This document shows positions 1 through 10,560 of a stretch of 64,000 nt of DNA, piece after piece. Source of the stretch: Lepidonotus clava (lineage: Eukaryota > Annelida > Polychaeta > Phyllodocida > Polynoidae). The stretch is taken from the NCBI GenBank assembly GCA_936440205.1, contig OW387148.1:42443003-42507002 (forward strand). Direction: 5' to 3'. The translations under genes and the position numbers were made by a program. The notes below the pieces were generated by a model, which saw only the letters and a list, made by a program, of their open reading frames with translations, searched no databases and was not told the DNA's origin. Position 1 is the stretch's first letter. Each line of letters opens with the position of its first letter.

Positions 1-926
1 ACGGCTAATCACTCTCCAAGCAGGCTAATGACTCCCCCGACCCCAAACAACCCGCCGGTCACCAGCTCCAGCCCCGATACGACCACCTGATGATGGTATT
101 AACTGTACATCAGTCTGCCGGCGGTATGTGGGACAGGGGTATGGGAAATAGATTGGGGGACTGTGGATAGATGATCGAGGATGAGGGATATCTTCTCATT
201 ATCCAATCAAAATGCAATTGTCTCAGTTCAAATCGGTCATTTTTAAAGAAATGGCTTCATTGGAGCTGGTGATGCAAGAAAAGAAACAAAGTCATCAGTA
301 ATATTGGCAGAATCTTCATAGGCCCCTATCTGTATAAATATATAGGCTATATATATTGGATATATTGGTGGTATGGGAAACATATTGGCGGCGGCACACA
401 CTGATGACATGTGATATCTTGCCCAGTATCCAATCAAAATGCAATTGTCTCAATTCTAATTGCTCTCTTTAAATAATAAAAAAACAAGGCTTCCTTAGAG
501 CTGGTTTATAATCTTCACATATATATGATATATGGTTATACAGGCCTACAAGTTTAGAATTAAGATACCAACGGTATGCAGCATTAACATTGCAAGGCCC
601 AAGATATCTGATATCTAAATATCAAAGCATTTTGTTCTATCCAATTACATATTGATTGTTTAAAATGTGCTTATTTTTCTCGTCCCTTCATAGATTTTTA
701 TGAGTGCCGTAGTGTGTTAACTTTGTGAGGTTAAAACCCACCCCTCCTTACCCAAAATAGACAAACATGTCCGTCCCTGTGTAAACCCCGCCTGCCGGCC
801 GGTCCAAACACCTCCGGCCGGGCATCAATCACTCACTTTTTGGCCGTTTGTTCTTAGACTGGTAATAATTTTAAAGGGGTTCCAGTACTCTTGGTCGGAG
901 ATACTGATGTCTTTTCCGCTGCCTGA
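1..926. other. Intergenic, AT-rich, no gene seen
   Basis: Contains a local duplication: CCAATCAAAATGCAATTGTC occurs at about 201 and 430 with related flanks (TTTAAA, aaGGCTTC and AGAGCTGGT), suggesting an old ~225-bp tandem duplication. TATATA runs at 345-360 and 515-540. No coding evidence. Confidence 0.6.
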
Positions 927-938
927 TTGTAGTTTATG

Positions 939-1257
939 GTTGGTTGGTTGGTTATTGGTTGCTTTACGCCCTAATTAACAGCCAGGGTCATATCAAGGGC
1001 GGTGATGGTGATCGAATCTATGAGAAGGTAGAGACCATACCCCTACACTTTTACCGAGGCAGGTGTTCTTTATTGTGCAGGGTCCCATAGGCAGGGCCCT
1101 ACACACAACAGCCGGTGGTCCTAAGACCTCTGATAACCCTGTTGTTGTCACAGGGGGAAACACAGAGAGGTGTAGCAGCCCAGCCTGGCCCAGGATCGAA
1201 CCCAGGACCTCCCACACTCCAAGTGAACGCTCTAGCCGCTTCACCACCCCGTGCCCC
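939..1257 (-). mobile_element. tRNA-derived SINE with perfect 12-bp target duplication
   Basis: On the minus strand the element starts at 1257 with a tRNA-like head: A-box TGGTGAAGCGG and B-box GGTTCGATCC. It ends with GGGCGTAAAGCAACC and an (AACC)3-type tail. TTGTAGTTTATG flanks it exactly at 927-938 and 1258-1269, so the limits are secure. The short ORFs read inside it are not genes. Confidence 0.9.
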
Positions 1258-1269
1258 TTGTAGTTTATG

Positions 1270-1924
1270 TATAAGGAGAGCAGTGACAGCAAGAGTCTGA
1301 CTGGGAGTCCAACTGGGAGGGAGTGCATAAGTCTAGGACATATATCCTTTATTTATATCCTTTACATCAGTAACATATAGATACTATATCCTTTACATCA
1401 GTAATAGATTATGATATAAGTTTTAAAAAGAATTCAACAGTAATAGATTATGATATAAGTTTTATAAAGAATTCAATTTCTTTTTTTTTAACTTGTGTAA
1501 ATAACCCTCAGCAGATTCAAGATAAGTTGACGCACATGCATGGGTGTTCCCGCCGTGGTCGAGGGTTATCTCCCCTCGTTACTCTGGTTACCGGAGGTCA
1601 TTAAAAACTGGCACTGGGGCAGGACGGGTCCCAGCAGATACTGGGGGTGGGGGGGGGGGGGGGTGAGGGGGGGGGGGGTACAACTGGCCTCCTCTCATCA
1701 CCAGCCCCTATCAGGCCCATTACCCATGATGCATCACGTTTTAAGCACCTCCAGCCAGCGGTGGTCCGTCACCAGTAAACGCCCTGTTATACACCAGGAC
1801 GGGGTCCAAGCTTTCAGTTTGCACATGTTCTTAGCAGAGTAGGACCATACACTTATTAATTTTAGTTAGAAAAAAACATGTATGTTCAATGATTGGCTAA
1901 GCTTATAATATCCGTCACGTGTTC
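1270..1924. other. Intergenic with G-run and short duplication
   Basis: AGTAATAGATTATGATATAAGTTTTA... occurs twice in tandem at ~1390-1425 and 1438-1475. An impure G tract of ~35 bases lies at 1644-1678. No gene is visible. Confidence 0.5.
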
Positions 1925-2210
1925 AAGGGCCATACCCACTAAGCGATTTTACCCTTGCCGGGCGACAAGTGACTGGGAGAATGGCCGTCGTCGTCGTCGG
2001 GCGACGATAGTATCAAGCAAATTTGTTAATTTAGCAGTGATACTATCGGCGATTTTGCCAGCGATTCCACAGAATTATATAGAGGTATTTACATATTTGT
2101 CACCTAGAATGCACACCATACCCACGGGGAATCGCCGGCGATTGTGCGGTGAATTTGGAGGCCGTGCCTTCGCCGGGCAACTGTGTAATCGCCTAGTGGG
2201 TATGGGGCTT
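1925..2210. mobile_element. MITE with 24-bp inverted termini, CACTARGCGAT type
   Basis: The left end from 1925 and the right end read inward from 2210 match at 21 of 24 positions (both contain CATACCCACTA then GCGATT). The inner bases are also partly symmetrical (GCCGGCGA motifs). No transposase is encoded. The superfamily is not determined. A second element with the same CACTAGGCGAT core lies at 26832-27052. Confidence 0.75.
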
Positions 2211-2838
2211 AAGATTGAAACATGTGAACAAAAAATACCACATCAGGTAACACAGAGGCAGCCAGGGACTGCCTTACCCTCACCTGTTCATCAGTAAAAA
2301 CCTCTTTCATCTTTATCATCTCCATGTAATTGTTAGAATATGAAGATCATCATTCTGTGATGTTTTATACAATAATAAATCTTGATTTATGGCCAAACCT
2401 TCCCAAAATAAAAAACGTTCCAAAGAAGTGCCACACATGCAGATCAGACCAATAAGTTACTATGGCAGTAAATGAAGCTCGCCGAGAACCAGCGAGAGGT
2501 AGAAATGTCGTCTGCTGAATTTGCCGATTTAGTGTGGTGATACCTGAATTCCAGACGCGCGCGCCGCTTATCAAAGCCACCCTAAAGTGGGCGATAAAGT
2601 GGGTAAAAAGTGGGCAAACAGTTAGTAAAAAGTGGGTAAAATGTGGGGTAAAAAAGGGGTAAAATGGGGGGTAAAAGTGGCTGAGATATGGCGGGCTGTT
2701 TGGGGCATTAGGCGGCGTGGTTTCTGTTAGAGGTGGAGGTTTGTGGGGCTTGGCACGGGGCCAGCGGGACGCAGGGGGGGAAGGGTTGGGGCGGGACTGG
2801 AGGAGGGGGAGGGGGGGAGGGTTCTTGCTCTGGAAATG
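2211..2838. other. Intergenic, purine-rich, no gene seen
   Basis: Includes a GTAAAA/TGGG-rich stretch (2580-2690) with imperfect repeats of AAAAGTGGGTAAA and a G-rich tract at 2770-2820. The long minus-strand frame across it (2365-2913) is Pro-rich and reflects this low complexity. Confidence 0.5.
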
Positions 2839-2839
2839 G

Positions 2840-3379
2840 CCCAAAGCAAGAATATGCAGTGGCGGATCCAGCTTTTTGAAAAGATGGGGGGGCGCTAATA
2901 GAGAGATGGGCACCCCATAATTTTCAGAATTTTACATTAAAAAATCTAAATTTGCCCAAAAAAAAGATGAGGGTGCGCGCTACTGTACCCCCTCTATATC
3001 TGCCACTGATATGACGTAATTATAACGTTGCAGCAACATTCTGTTTAGTTCTGCTTTGGTTCTTGTAACATTATTTTGATGGCACCCAAATACGTAACAT
3101 TGTGACATGCACTGTGTCATTATTGTGACATTATTGTAATGTTCTTTCATGTTACATTGTGACGTTTCTGTGACATTCTTGTAATGTTCTTTCATGTTAT
3201 ACTTACTTTATTATAATGTTCTTCATATGAAAGGTCTCAACTTCATTAAAATGTAATGTTGTTATAACATTCCTGTTAAGTAACTCTCAACTTTGCCTAA
3301 AAACATAACTGTTACATGAAAATTGAGCTAACCAAATAAAGTATGGTCGTGTGCTTGTTACATCACTGCTTGCCTGGGG
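2840..3379 (-). mobile_element. MITE-A copy 1, split by a hAT-like MITE
   Basis: Same family as 4563-4917, 6749-7095, 15775-16136 and 24411-24766: terminus GCTTGCCTGGG at 3379, motifs TATGGTCGTGTGCTTGTTAC, GGTCTCAACTT, and TTTAGTTCTGCTTTGGTTCTTG. Its other terminus CCCAAAGCAAG lies at 2840, separated by the insertion at 2857-3008. Ends are imperfect inverted repeats of the form CCCARGCAAG. Confidence 0.85.
2857..3008 (+). mobile_element. hAT-like MITE with ATATG target duplication
   Basis: 152 bp, starts CAGTGGCGGATCCAG and ends with the inverted counterpart CTATATCTGCCACTG. ATATG is present at 2852-2856 and 3009-3013; uninterrupted copies of the host MITE read GCAAGAATATGACGT here, so the 5-bp duplication is confirmed by comparison. 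Non-autonomous. Confidence 0.88.
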
Positions 3380-3800
3380 GTACCAACTGCAGTCAGACCC
3401 TCAAGGAGCTGTATCTGTGAATCATCTAATTCGGTTGAAAAAAGCGGGGATGGTCAAAGATTCAAAACACCCTTTACAAGAGCCGACATTATGGAACAGT
3501 GACAACTTTTGCTGGATGCTATTTTGGAGGGCAATCCAAGAGCTATATTGAAAAAGAAGGGGGTAACACCTGAAGAATATTTCAGGACAGAGTACCCCTA
3601 CTACCCCTCCAGGGGAGCGACTCGTCGCCCAGCTGGGAGTAGGACTTTACCCGGCTGGAGGATCCATGTCAGTGTATGACAACACTCAGACATTAGGGTG
3701 AAGAGCCTCAAGTCGCCTGTTCTGACTAATGTAAGGAATGACTGGCTGGATTGTTTGCATTCAGGTGTAAGGTCCAATGTCTGATTTCAAGCGCGGATTT
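3380..3800 (+). pseudogene. Possible decayed coding fragment, family unknown
   Basis: Two adjacent open segments in different frames have protein-like composition: one ending near 3551 (containing VNHLIRLKKAGMVKD) and one from about 3508 to 3683 (containing LEGNPRAILKKKGVTPEEYF). Neither has a start that makes sense as a gene, and I recognise no family. It may be a transposon or host-gene remnant. No splice signals are convincing. Confidence 0.25.
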
Positions 3801-4200
3801 ACCCTACTGCTTCTAAAATGATGTCCTTTCGCATGTTACAGTCTACACACTTAACTTACTTACAGCGAAATACATGCTGTTACAAGCCAGTCCATTTGGG
3901 TGCCAATTTGTTGAACAGCTTTTTAAAGGACCTGTGGGAACCAGCAAATTAGGTCATGACACCATAATTTAGTTCCCCTCTCATCCTCTATGTGGCCTCA
4001 TAGTGTAAGGGTAGAACCCCCTCCAACCAAATATGTTGTGGGTTCGAATTCCGGAGGGACTTGTTCAGATATCAAAATGTGTGTTTTTGTGTGTTTTGTG
4101 TTATATCTATACATCGCTACTCAGGTAATACATCTGAAAACTAAGGGCAACTGCCGGAAGGCAACCTTCACGAGTGTTACTAAAGAAAATCCTTAAAGCT
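3800..4200 (+). mobile_element. SINE-like unit: ~200-bp body followed by a tRNA-like region
   Basis: The body begins TTACCCTACTGCTTCTAAAA, runs through GGGAACCAGCAAATTAGG and CTCATCCTC, then a tRNA-like part at 3991-4060 with A-box-like TAGTGTAAGGG and B-box GGTTCGAATTCC. The same body and tRNA-like order recurs in reverse orientation at 10795-11360. Target duplications are not evident. Confidence 0.7.
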
Positions 4201-4562
4201 GCTGTATCGTCCGTGCCTTTCTTACATTAAGGTCTCCACCCCTTAACCTAACAACGTTGTGGCCGGCGACGTGTTTTGCAACATTAGAACGTAATCTGGC
4301 AACATTATTGGTCATGTCACGAAATTGCACGCCATTCGGGGGACATCTATTAATCACGAAAACTTCGATGGGGGAAGGGGTCAGGGCCTAGTACATTTTC
4401 AATGTTTATTACATCATGGAGAATAAAATAAAAGTAATCTTGTTTTACTCTCCATGATTCCATGCAAAAGAGGAAGGAAGGGCACACAGCATTTTTATCT
4501 TTATTAGAAAGAGAATCTTTCAATCATGAAAGTACCCAAAGACAGGGGGCTGTTGGTGCCCA
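4201..4562. other. Intergenic, no feature seen
   Basis: Unique-looking sequence with no ORF, RNA gene or clear repeat. TTACTCTCCATGATT near 4445 and a similar phrase near 12030 and 13590 (GTTTTACTCTCCATG) hint at a short dispersed repeat. Confidence 0.4.
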
Positions 4563-4917
4563 CCCCAGGCAAGCAGCAACGTAACAAGCATGTTCTGTGA
4601 CCATACTTTTTTGGTCAGTTTGTAACCTGCCCAATTTTTTACGTAGCAGTTACATTATTTTAGGTAAAGTTGAGAATTGCTGAGAAAGAATATTATAATA
4701 ACATTACATTTTAGTGAAGTTGAGACCTTACTAACAAAGAACATTATTATAATGTGAAAGAATGTCACAAGAATGTCACAATAACATCACAGTGAGACGT
4801 CACAATGTCAGGTTCTAAAAATGTTTTTGGGTGCCATCAAAATAATGCGACAATAACCAAAGCAAAACTAAACAGAACATTCTAATAATGTTCTAATAAC
4901 ATCATATCCTTGCTGGG
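4563..4917 (+). mobile_element. MITE-A copy 2
   Basis: 355 bp, starts CCCCAGGCAAGCAGCAACG and ends ATATCCTTGCTGGG, imperfect inverted termini. Internal landmarks: GACCATACTTTTTTGG, AAAGTTGAGA, TTTTGGGTGCCATCAAAATAA and ACCAAAGCAAAACTAAACAG. No coding capacity. Opposite in orientation to copy 1, 1.2 kb away. Confidence 0.88.
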
Positions 4918-5407
4918 ACACTCCTAAAGCTGACCCTGCTGGATTTTGACATAACACTGAAGATAAGGTGCCTCGCAGCAGTAGGACTGTGAATGTGGAC
5001 GGCATGGATGACTGAGAAGTTTAAGTACAAACTTCGGTTTCAACCATTACGTTTGTAAAGGACCAGACTCCCGCCTGAAGGAACCCATAATACAACTAAA
5101 GTAATACATGTTTGAGTTTAGAAAAAAATATGACTCAAGTCGAAATTTAGAAACAGAATTTAAGTAAATCAATTGGTTCATCAGGTGATGTATCATGGGT
5201 CAGTTGATAAGTACCATGGGTCACCGGAGTGGTATTCTCTATTTGTGCCTGTGCCCTGTATTGGCATTAGAATGACCTGTAGATTGACCTATAGCAGCCC
5301 TCTTCACCTGCCCCTCCCCCATGTCACCCCCATTGTTTACTGACCACCTCACCACCTCTGATGAGGTGGTGAGAGTCCCCAGGGGAGGGGCCTGGACTAC
5401 TACATTC
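4918..5407. other. Intergenic with a perfect hairpin
   Basis: At 5348-5373 an 11-bp perfect stem CTCACCACCTC / GAGGTGGTGAG closes a TGAT loop. No ORF or RNA family is recognised; TTAATGATACATCACC-type sequence before it is unremarkable. Confidence 0.45.
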
Positions 5408-5620
5408 GACAGCGCGACACAGTCCTTGTTTTTATTTCTACGTACGAAAGGGGGGCTTGACAATATGACAGGGGGCTTTAAAACCATAGTAACATGCGAC
5501 ATGGACATTTCGTAAAATCGACGTGCAACATTGAGAAAAATAAAGGACAGAGATATGAGACAATCCCGTTTTTTAAATTTGACACACAACATCAGGACAC
5601 CCTGGTCAAGGGTCACAGGG
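5408..5620. repeat. CGACATG-type dispersed repeat, locus 1
   Basis: Contains repeated short motifs ATTCGACAG, GCGACA, AACATGCGACATGGACATTT and AAATTTGACA. The same vocabulary recurs at 19910-20090, 51785-51930 and 55160-55380. Confidence 0.5.
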
Positions 5621-5639
5621 GTAGGGGGGCAAATGGTTT

Positions 5640-5822
5640 ATATCGTCATAGGTCAGGGATGGAAAGTGACATCTGACGTCCCCGTGAGTTTGGACAAGAG
5701 CTAAATGGTCGTCTTGGAGGTTTATATCGACCAAGTCACATATCAGGGATGGGGAGTGACATGTTACGTCCCCGGTAGTTTGGAGAAGAGCTAAACCGTC
5801 GTCTTAGAGGCTTGGAAAAAAC
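5640..5822. repeat. Two-copy ~90-bp tandem duplication
   Basis: TCAGGGATGG...AGTGACAT...ACGTCCCCG...AGTTTGGA.AAGAGCTAAA..GTCGTCTT occurs from 5653 and again from 5743, period about 90 bp. No coding potential. Confidence 0.7.
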
Positions 5823-6079
5823 ACAGCGTCGTTTGTGTCTCCCTGGCAATCCTATTTACAAAAAGACTATGCCACTCTCCCTGGATGCGTTGGTTTATTT
5901 GTAGGCGGCGCGTGCAGAAATTCAGATCTTTTTAACGTAGGGGACCTCCGGAATATTCAGGTACCAACGTATTAACATAACCAGTTCCCCTCGAACAAAG
6001 ACCTTGTATGTATAAAGGATATATCGAGACTGGAAAGCCGGAGGAAAACCTGTTATGCACTACAGGCCTGCCACCTGGA

Positions 6080-6350
6080 AGGTAGTTGGATTGGATTTGG
6101 ATTGACCATTATGACTATTAAAAATGGCATGGGTGGTGCCACCTGCTTCTCCAAAAATACACTGGGAATGTTCAGTCCCTGGTCACAGTTGACTGACTGG
6201 GTTTCAACTGGCCACCAGGGGAATGATCATAATTATAGGGCCATAGAGAAGCTTTCCAGTCTTGATACACATATACAAGGTCTCTGCCTGGAATCAAACC
6301 AAAGCAATGTTCACTTGATGTCTAAGCGAGTGGGCGATAGGAATTTCCTG
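6080..6350 (-). mobile_element. Degenerate tRNA-derived SINE candidate
   Basis: On the minus strand a B-box-like GGTTTGATTCCAGGC occurs near 6300, with a body that ends at 6080-6110 in a GGATT-type short tail (TTGGATTGGATTTGGATTG on the plus strand). The A-box is weak and no target duplication was found. Confidence 0.3.
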
Positions 6351-6748
6351 AACATCTCTTGAGTAAACTTGAGTTTTAAGCAAATAGACTGAATCAAAGC
6401 CTTCAAAAACAAAGAGTTCAAATAGGCGTGGTGCCACGACACATGAAGCCAGCCCCTCCCAACCTCCATGATCCAATAAAAGACCTCCACATTGTTAATG
6501 TAGGACCACGACACAGCACGTTTTTGGCAGTGCCTTCGTGCCTTTTCATATGATCTATGGGTGGGCAATTTACATTTTGGTCTATTTCTGATTTCAAAAA
6601 AGGTACATTATCAATGTTCTTATTTCTACCGGAAATACTATTGAATAAAAAGCCACATCTTCACAACATGCCCAGCCTTTATGGGGCTTCAAAAAGTGAC
6701 CAATAATTATAATAGAACCCAGTAACCCGTATTGCCCCTAGATGGTCA
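6351..6748. other. Intergenic, no feature seen
   Basis: No ORF, repeat or RNA gene that I can support. The sequence 5823-6079 to the left is likewise featureless. Confidence 0.4.
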
Positions 6749-7095
6749 CCAGAGCAAGAATTTGCATTATTATTATAATGTTGCTGCAAAGTCCTGTTTA
6801 GTTCTGCTTTGGTTCTTGTTACGTTATTTTGATGGCACCCAAAAACATCTGTTATTTAACGTTCTTGTAACATTTTTTTCATGTTATGATAACGTTATTA
6901 TGACATTCTTTATTAGTAAGGTCTCAACTTCACTAAAATTTGATGTTATAACATTTTTTTTTATTTAGTCTGAACGTTAACTAAACCTAAAATTACATAA
7001 CTGCTACTTAAAAAGGTTAGGTTAGGTGGGAAGGTTACAGAATATCAAAAAAGTATGGTCGGGGAATGTGCTTGTTACGTTGCTGCTTGCCTGGG
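6749..7095 (-). mobile_element. MITE-A copy 3
   Basis: Same orientation as copy 1: starts CCAGAGCAAGAATTTGC, includes CCTGTTTAGTTCTGCTTTGG and GATGGCACCC, ends TTGCTGCTTGCCTGGG. Left terminus is divergent. Non-coding. Confidence 0.82.
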
Positions 7096-8120
7096 CAGTC
7101 CTGAACCTGCCAGTAACTGCTCCCATTGGGCAAAGCAGGACCAAGGTCCATAATAAAGAGTCACTCTAGGACACCACCAGCAAGTCTACAAACAAAGAAT
7201 TCCCTTTTTTAGTCCCCTTCTCCCCTTTTTTAAGCCCCTTCTCATATTTTGGCCGCAGATTGCGTATGTCAGTTGTCTGTTTTTGTTCACGGCCGCCAGG
7301 GGGCCTGAGGGCCTTAGGCCGCGGGGGGCGCTGCGGTGAGGGAGGTGTTGTCTGACACCATGAAAGGCCCTTTGATGGCCCTTATTATCGCCCATTTTAC
7401 AGGGCTTTTTAAAGGGCTTTTTTCACACAGGAGGTTTATCATGTGGCAGGTTTTTGTTACAGGGACGTGATGTGATGGATGGCCCGATGGAATGGAGTAA
7501 ACTACTCTGTTTTTAACTGAGGAGAATCTGCTATTTAGGGAAACGCTGCTCAATTGGATATGACTTTTATGTCAACATTTATTATATATATATAGGTTGC
7601 TGTATAACATGTTTGATTTTGCCTCTTTAGTAGACATAATGTGGTCATATATATATTGGTCAAAAATAGTTAACCTACACACAGTATGCTGCTTACCTAG
7701 GCACAATGGTGACCATAACCAGACCCCCAACAAACATATGGCGACCTTATTGTGACACAATGGGCCATATGGATATATTTCTGTGAAAACCCCCCTCACT
7801 CCCCCACCCCCACCAACCAGACACAGCCAAAATACACACTCAATGTTCTTATGGGGATGGTCTTGCAGTGACTCCAACACAAAAGGTCATAAATAGGTCT
7901 CATGCTACCCAGTCATCATGTTCCTGATCAATTTCAATATGATGTCTCAAAAAGGAATTGGTGACCATTTATAGGGAAAATAGGACTGTGAAATTGTTGG
8001 TGACAACTGCCTCTCTTGTTGGGAACTTTTCAAACAAAGGCAGAATCTGGCAACATTTTTGGTGCCCTGAAGAAAGAACATTGTATGTGAGAGCCCTGGT
8101 ATAGAAACCTGAGCGTCACT
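7096..8120. other. Intergenic with inverted GGGGC-rich and TATA-type patches
   Basis: Short repeats of CCCCTTTTTTAAG-type sequence at 7200-7245 and degenerate forms of the 8.1-8.8 kb minisatellite unit around 7675-7775 (ACACACAGTATG, CATATGGCGACCTTATTGTGAC). No gene is visible. Confidence 0.45.
7293..7307 (+). promoter_or_regulatory. CTCF-like site
   Basis: CCGCCAGGGGGCCTG is a close match to the animal CTCF core (CCGCNNGGNGGCAG). Binding here is inference; similar matches lie at 19068, 50929 and 56557. Confidence 0.35.
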
Positions 8121-8121
8121 C

Positions 8122-8783
8122 CAACCTCCCACACACAATATTCACATTGCAACCTTACTGTGACCCCTCCCACACACAATGGCCATATGTTGACCTTACT
8201 GTGACCTTTACACACACAATGGTCATATGGCGACCTTACTGTGACCTCCACACACACAATGGTCATATGGTGACCTTACTGTGACCTTCCATACACAAAA
8301 TGGTCATATGATGACCTTACTGTGATCTCCCACACACACAATGGTCATATGGTGACCTTATATAGTGACCTTACTGTGACCTCCACACACTGGTCATATG
8401 CTGACCTTACTGTGACCTCCACACGCAATGGTCATATGGTGACCTTACTGTGACCTCACACACACAATGGTCATACGGTGACCTTACTGTGACCCCCACA
8501 CACAATGGTCATATGGTGACCTTACTGTGACCTCCCACACACAATGTTCATATGGTGACCTTATTGTGATTTCCCATACACAAAATGGTCATATGATGAC
8601 CTTACTGTGACCTCCCACACACACAATGGTCATATGGTGACCTTTTATAGTGACCTTACTGTGACCTTACACACAATGGTCATATGGTGACCTTACTGTG
8701 ACCCCCACATACAATGGTCATATGGTGACCTTACTGTGACCTCCACACATACAATGGTCATATGGTGACCTTACTGTGACAAT
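8122..8783 (-). repeat. ~38-bp minisatellite carrying DR5 nuclear-receptor-type repeats
   Basis: About 16 units, consensus ACACACAATGGTCATATGG then TGACCTTACTGTGACCTCC. Read on the minus strand each unit contains AGGTCACAGTAAGGTCA, two AGGTCA half-sites spaced by 5 (DR5); at least nine units are perfect and the rest differ by one or two bases. A two-unit block with CCATACACAAAATGG and an extra TATAG recurs about 282 bp apart (8290 and 8572), so the array grew partly by block duplication. Confidence 0.92.
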
Positions 8784-9801
8784 TATACAAAATAGTTACT
8801 TGGCACCTTTAGTGTGACCCCCCTCCCCCCCCCCACCCACCCCACCCCCACCCTCGCACACAATAATCATATGATATATACTAATCGGTTATGACTTTAA
8901 CTAAGTACAGAAACTGTATGTAAATGACAACTTACAATCTAATATTCTGGTTAATCGGAAATATTTCTCCTGATTGTCACAGTTTCTACAGTGAGTACAT
9001 TGTACTAAGTAGTAAGTCCTATGTGTAGACATAGTAGGAGGCATAGTAGATGTAGCATAGTATTCACCATTCAGTCAGAGACTGGTGCCCTGTGTACATA
9101 TCAAGGTGGTGACCCCTACCTCTAATATACCTCTCTAACCCCTCACACCTCTACTACACCTACCCCGACCTCTCTAACCCCAGCCTCCCACATACCCCTG
9201 CTAATATACTCCCCCTACCTACTCCCTACACCCCCCCCCCCCTGTAGTAGACACCCTGACCTGGTTTCCGGTTCCTCCAGGGTGTGGCTTGTAGCCGGCG
9301 GACGGCGGCCAGAACACGGCGGGCCGCCAGGTACCAGCAGGACTAGGGAGAGGTGAGGTGTGTGTGTGTGGGGGGGGGGGGGGGGGGGGGGAATTGAGTT
9401 GGTACTCGCTCGCAGACTGGGCAGGTAGAGAGAGGTAGACTGTTGTAGTGAAACGTGAACGGGACGGTTATACAAACCCTGCCCAGAGTTGTGGGAGAAA
9501 CCCTTTAAAAAAAGAATCTGCAAGGTCATTTACATTCCTTGGTTTCGCCCAGAAAGAGTTTCTTCTTAACTTAGGCATCTGTGTCACTGGCGGCAGGGAC
9601 ATCTTTGGTCTGCAAGCATTTCTCTCAGACTAAGTAAGTCTTAGAGATGGATATAGCAAGTCAGGGTTACCTTACACTAAACAGAATACATTCTGAATCA
9701 TTGTCGAAGCAGTTAATAGATCATTTGCAACATTGTGTGTGTGGGGCGCGGGGGGACGGTACATAATGCTGAAACTAGGCACTCAGAGTATAAGCAATGC
9801 T
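8784..9801. other. Intergenic with C- and G-runs
   Basis: C-rich tract at 8818-8855, a run of C at 9228-9242, CpG-rich 9285-9335 and a G run at 9370-9392. An ORF at 9448-9633 has no recognised similarity and starts at a non-ATG codon; I do not call it. Confidence 0.4.
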
Positions 9802-10170
9802 CTAGCAATTCTCTGAGTCTCGAGACGACAAGAAATCTCCAAATCCACAAATGACGGCAGAGAGCAGGTCCCGGAGAAGCTCCTCACCTAAGAGCCACGT
9901 GCAGCCTGTGTACCTTAGAGATATAATTGTCGCTCCCCGTGTTCGCACACTCCGTGATTCATTTACCCACTTGAACCAAGCATAAGGTCGTTTTGTTTGA
10001 AGAAGACTAAATGCCACATTTTCGTGAAAGCCCTCAGCAGGAGTTAGAGAATTGGGTTCCTCCACAGACCCTTTGTAAGTAGATACTTTGGCTACTGAGT
10101 CTAAGTTCTTTAGGGTCCACTCAAGCAAATCTTTCGATTGTAAACTGTATTGTCTACTCGAACAAGTCAC
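9802..10170 (-). CDS. Hypothetical coding exon or ORF (122 aa), weak
   Basis: Minus-strand open frame of 122 codons beginning after a TAA at a GTG, so it is more likely an exon than a whole gene. The composition is protein-like (residues ~56-90 read FSLLQTKRPYAWFKWVNE... and an aliphatic LLRDLLSAVICGFGDFL near the end). Good splice-donor matches lie in it: AAG|GTACAC with the exon edge at 9914 and TTAG|GTGAGG slightly downstream. No family is recognised and no partner exon is visible. It could be chance. Confidence 0.25.
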   Translation of the reverse strand: MTCSSRQYSLQSKDLLEWTLKNLDSVAKVSTYKGSVEEPNSLTPAEGFHENVAFSLLQTKRPYAWFKWVNESRSVRTRGATIISLRYTGCTWLLGEELLRDLLSAVICGFGDFLSSRDSENC

Positions 10171-10560
10171 TTAGGAGGGGTCTCTACCTTCTGGCAGAAG
10201 AGCACCCAGTTGCTGCCGAGGGGCTCCCACACACGGAGAACGGTATTCTGCTACTTATTCAAGGTGGTCTAACACAAGTGTTACTTCAATGTTTCAGGTT
10301 GGCAAATACATGCCTTCTACCCGCAACATCTGGATTCACCTATGAGAAAAACATTTGATGATAAATTTGAAATTACTTTCACAAATAGAGATATATTTCT
10401 TTTCTTTTTTTTCCCGAATGTGATGACATTCTTCTATTTCTTTGCGAAAATAACGATTTATTTCGTTTCTGAACCCCACCCCCATTTCAAATGACCAACA
10501 CCCTCACCCCCTCATCCTTCCTCACCCCCCCCCCCCCCCCCCCCCAGTAATGAGAACCAA
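10171..10560. other. Intergenic with a long C run
   Basis: No feature except a C homopolymer near 10527-10546 within a TCACCCC-rich stretch. Confidence 0.45.

Noticed and set aside
3990-4062. Canonical tRNA gene at the GGTTCGAATTCC site (also 10795 and 11090)
   Set aside because: Arms do not pair into a proper cloverleaf by eye and the sequences recur with a shared body, so they are SINE-type.
8122-8783. CRISPR-like array
   Set aside because: Units are contiguous with no unique spacers; it is a minisatellite in animal DNA.
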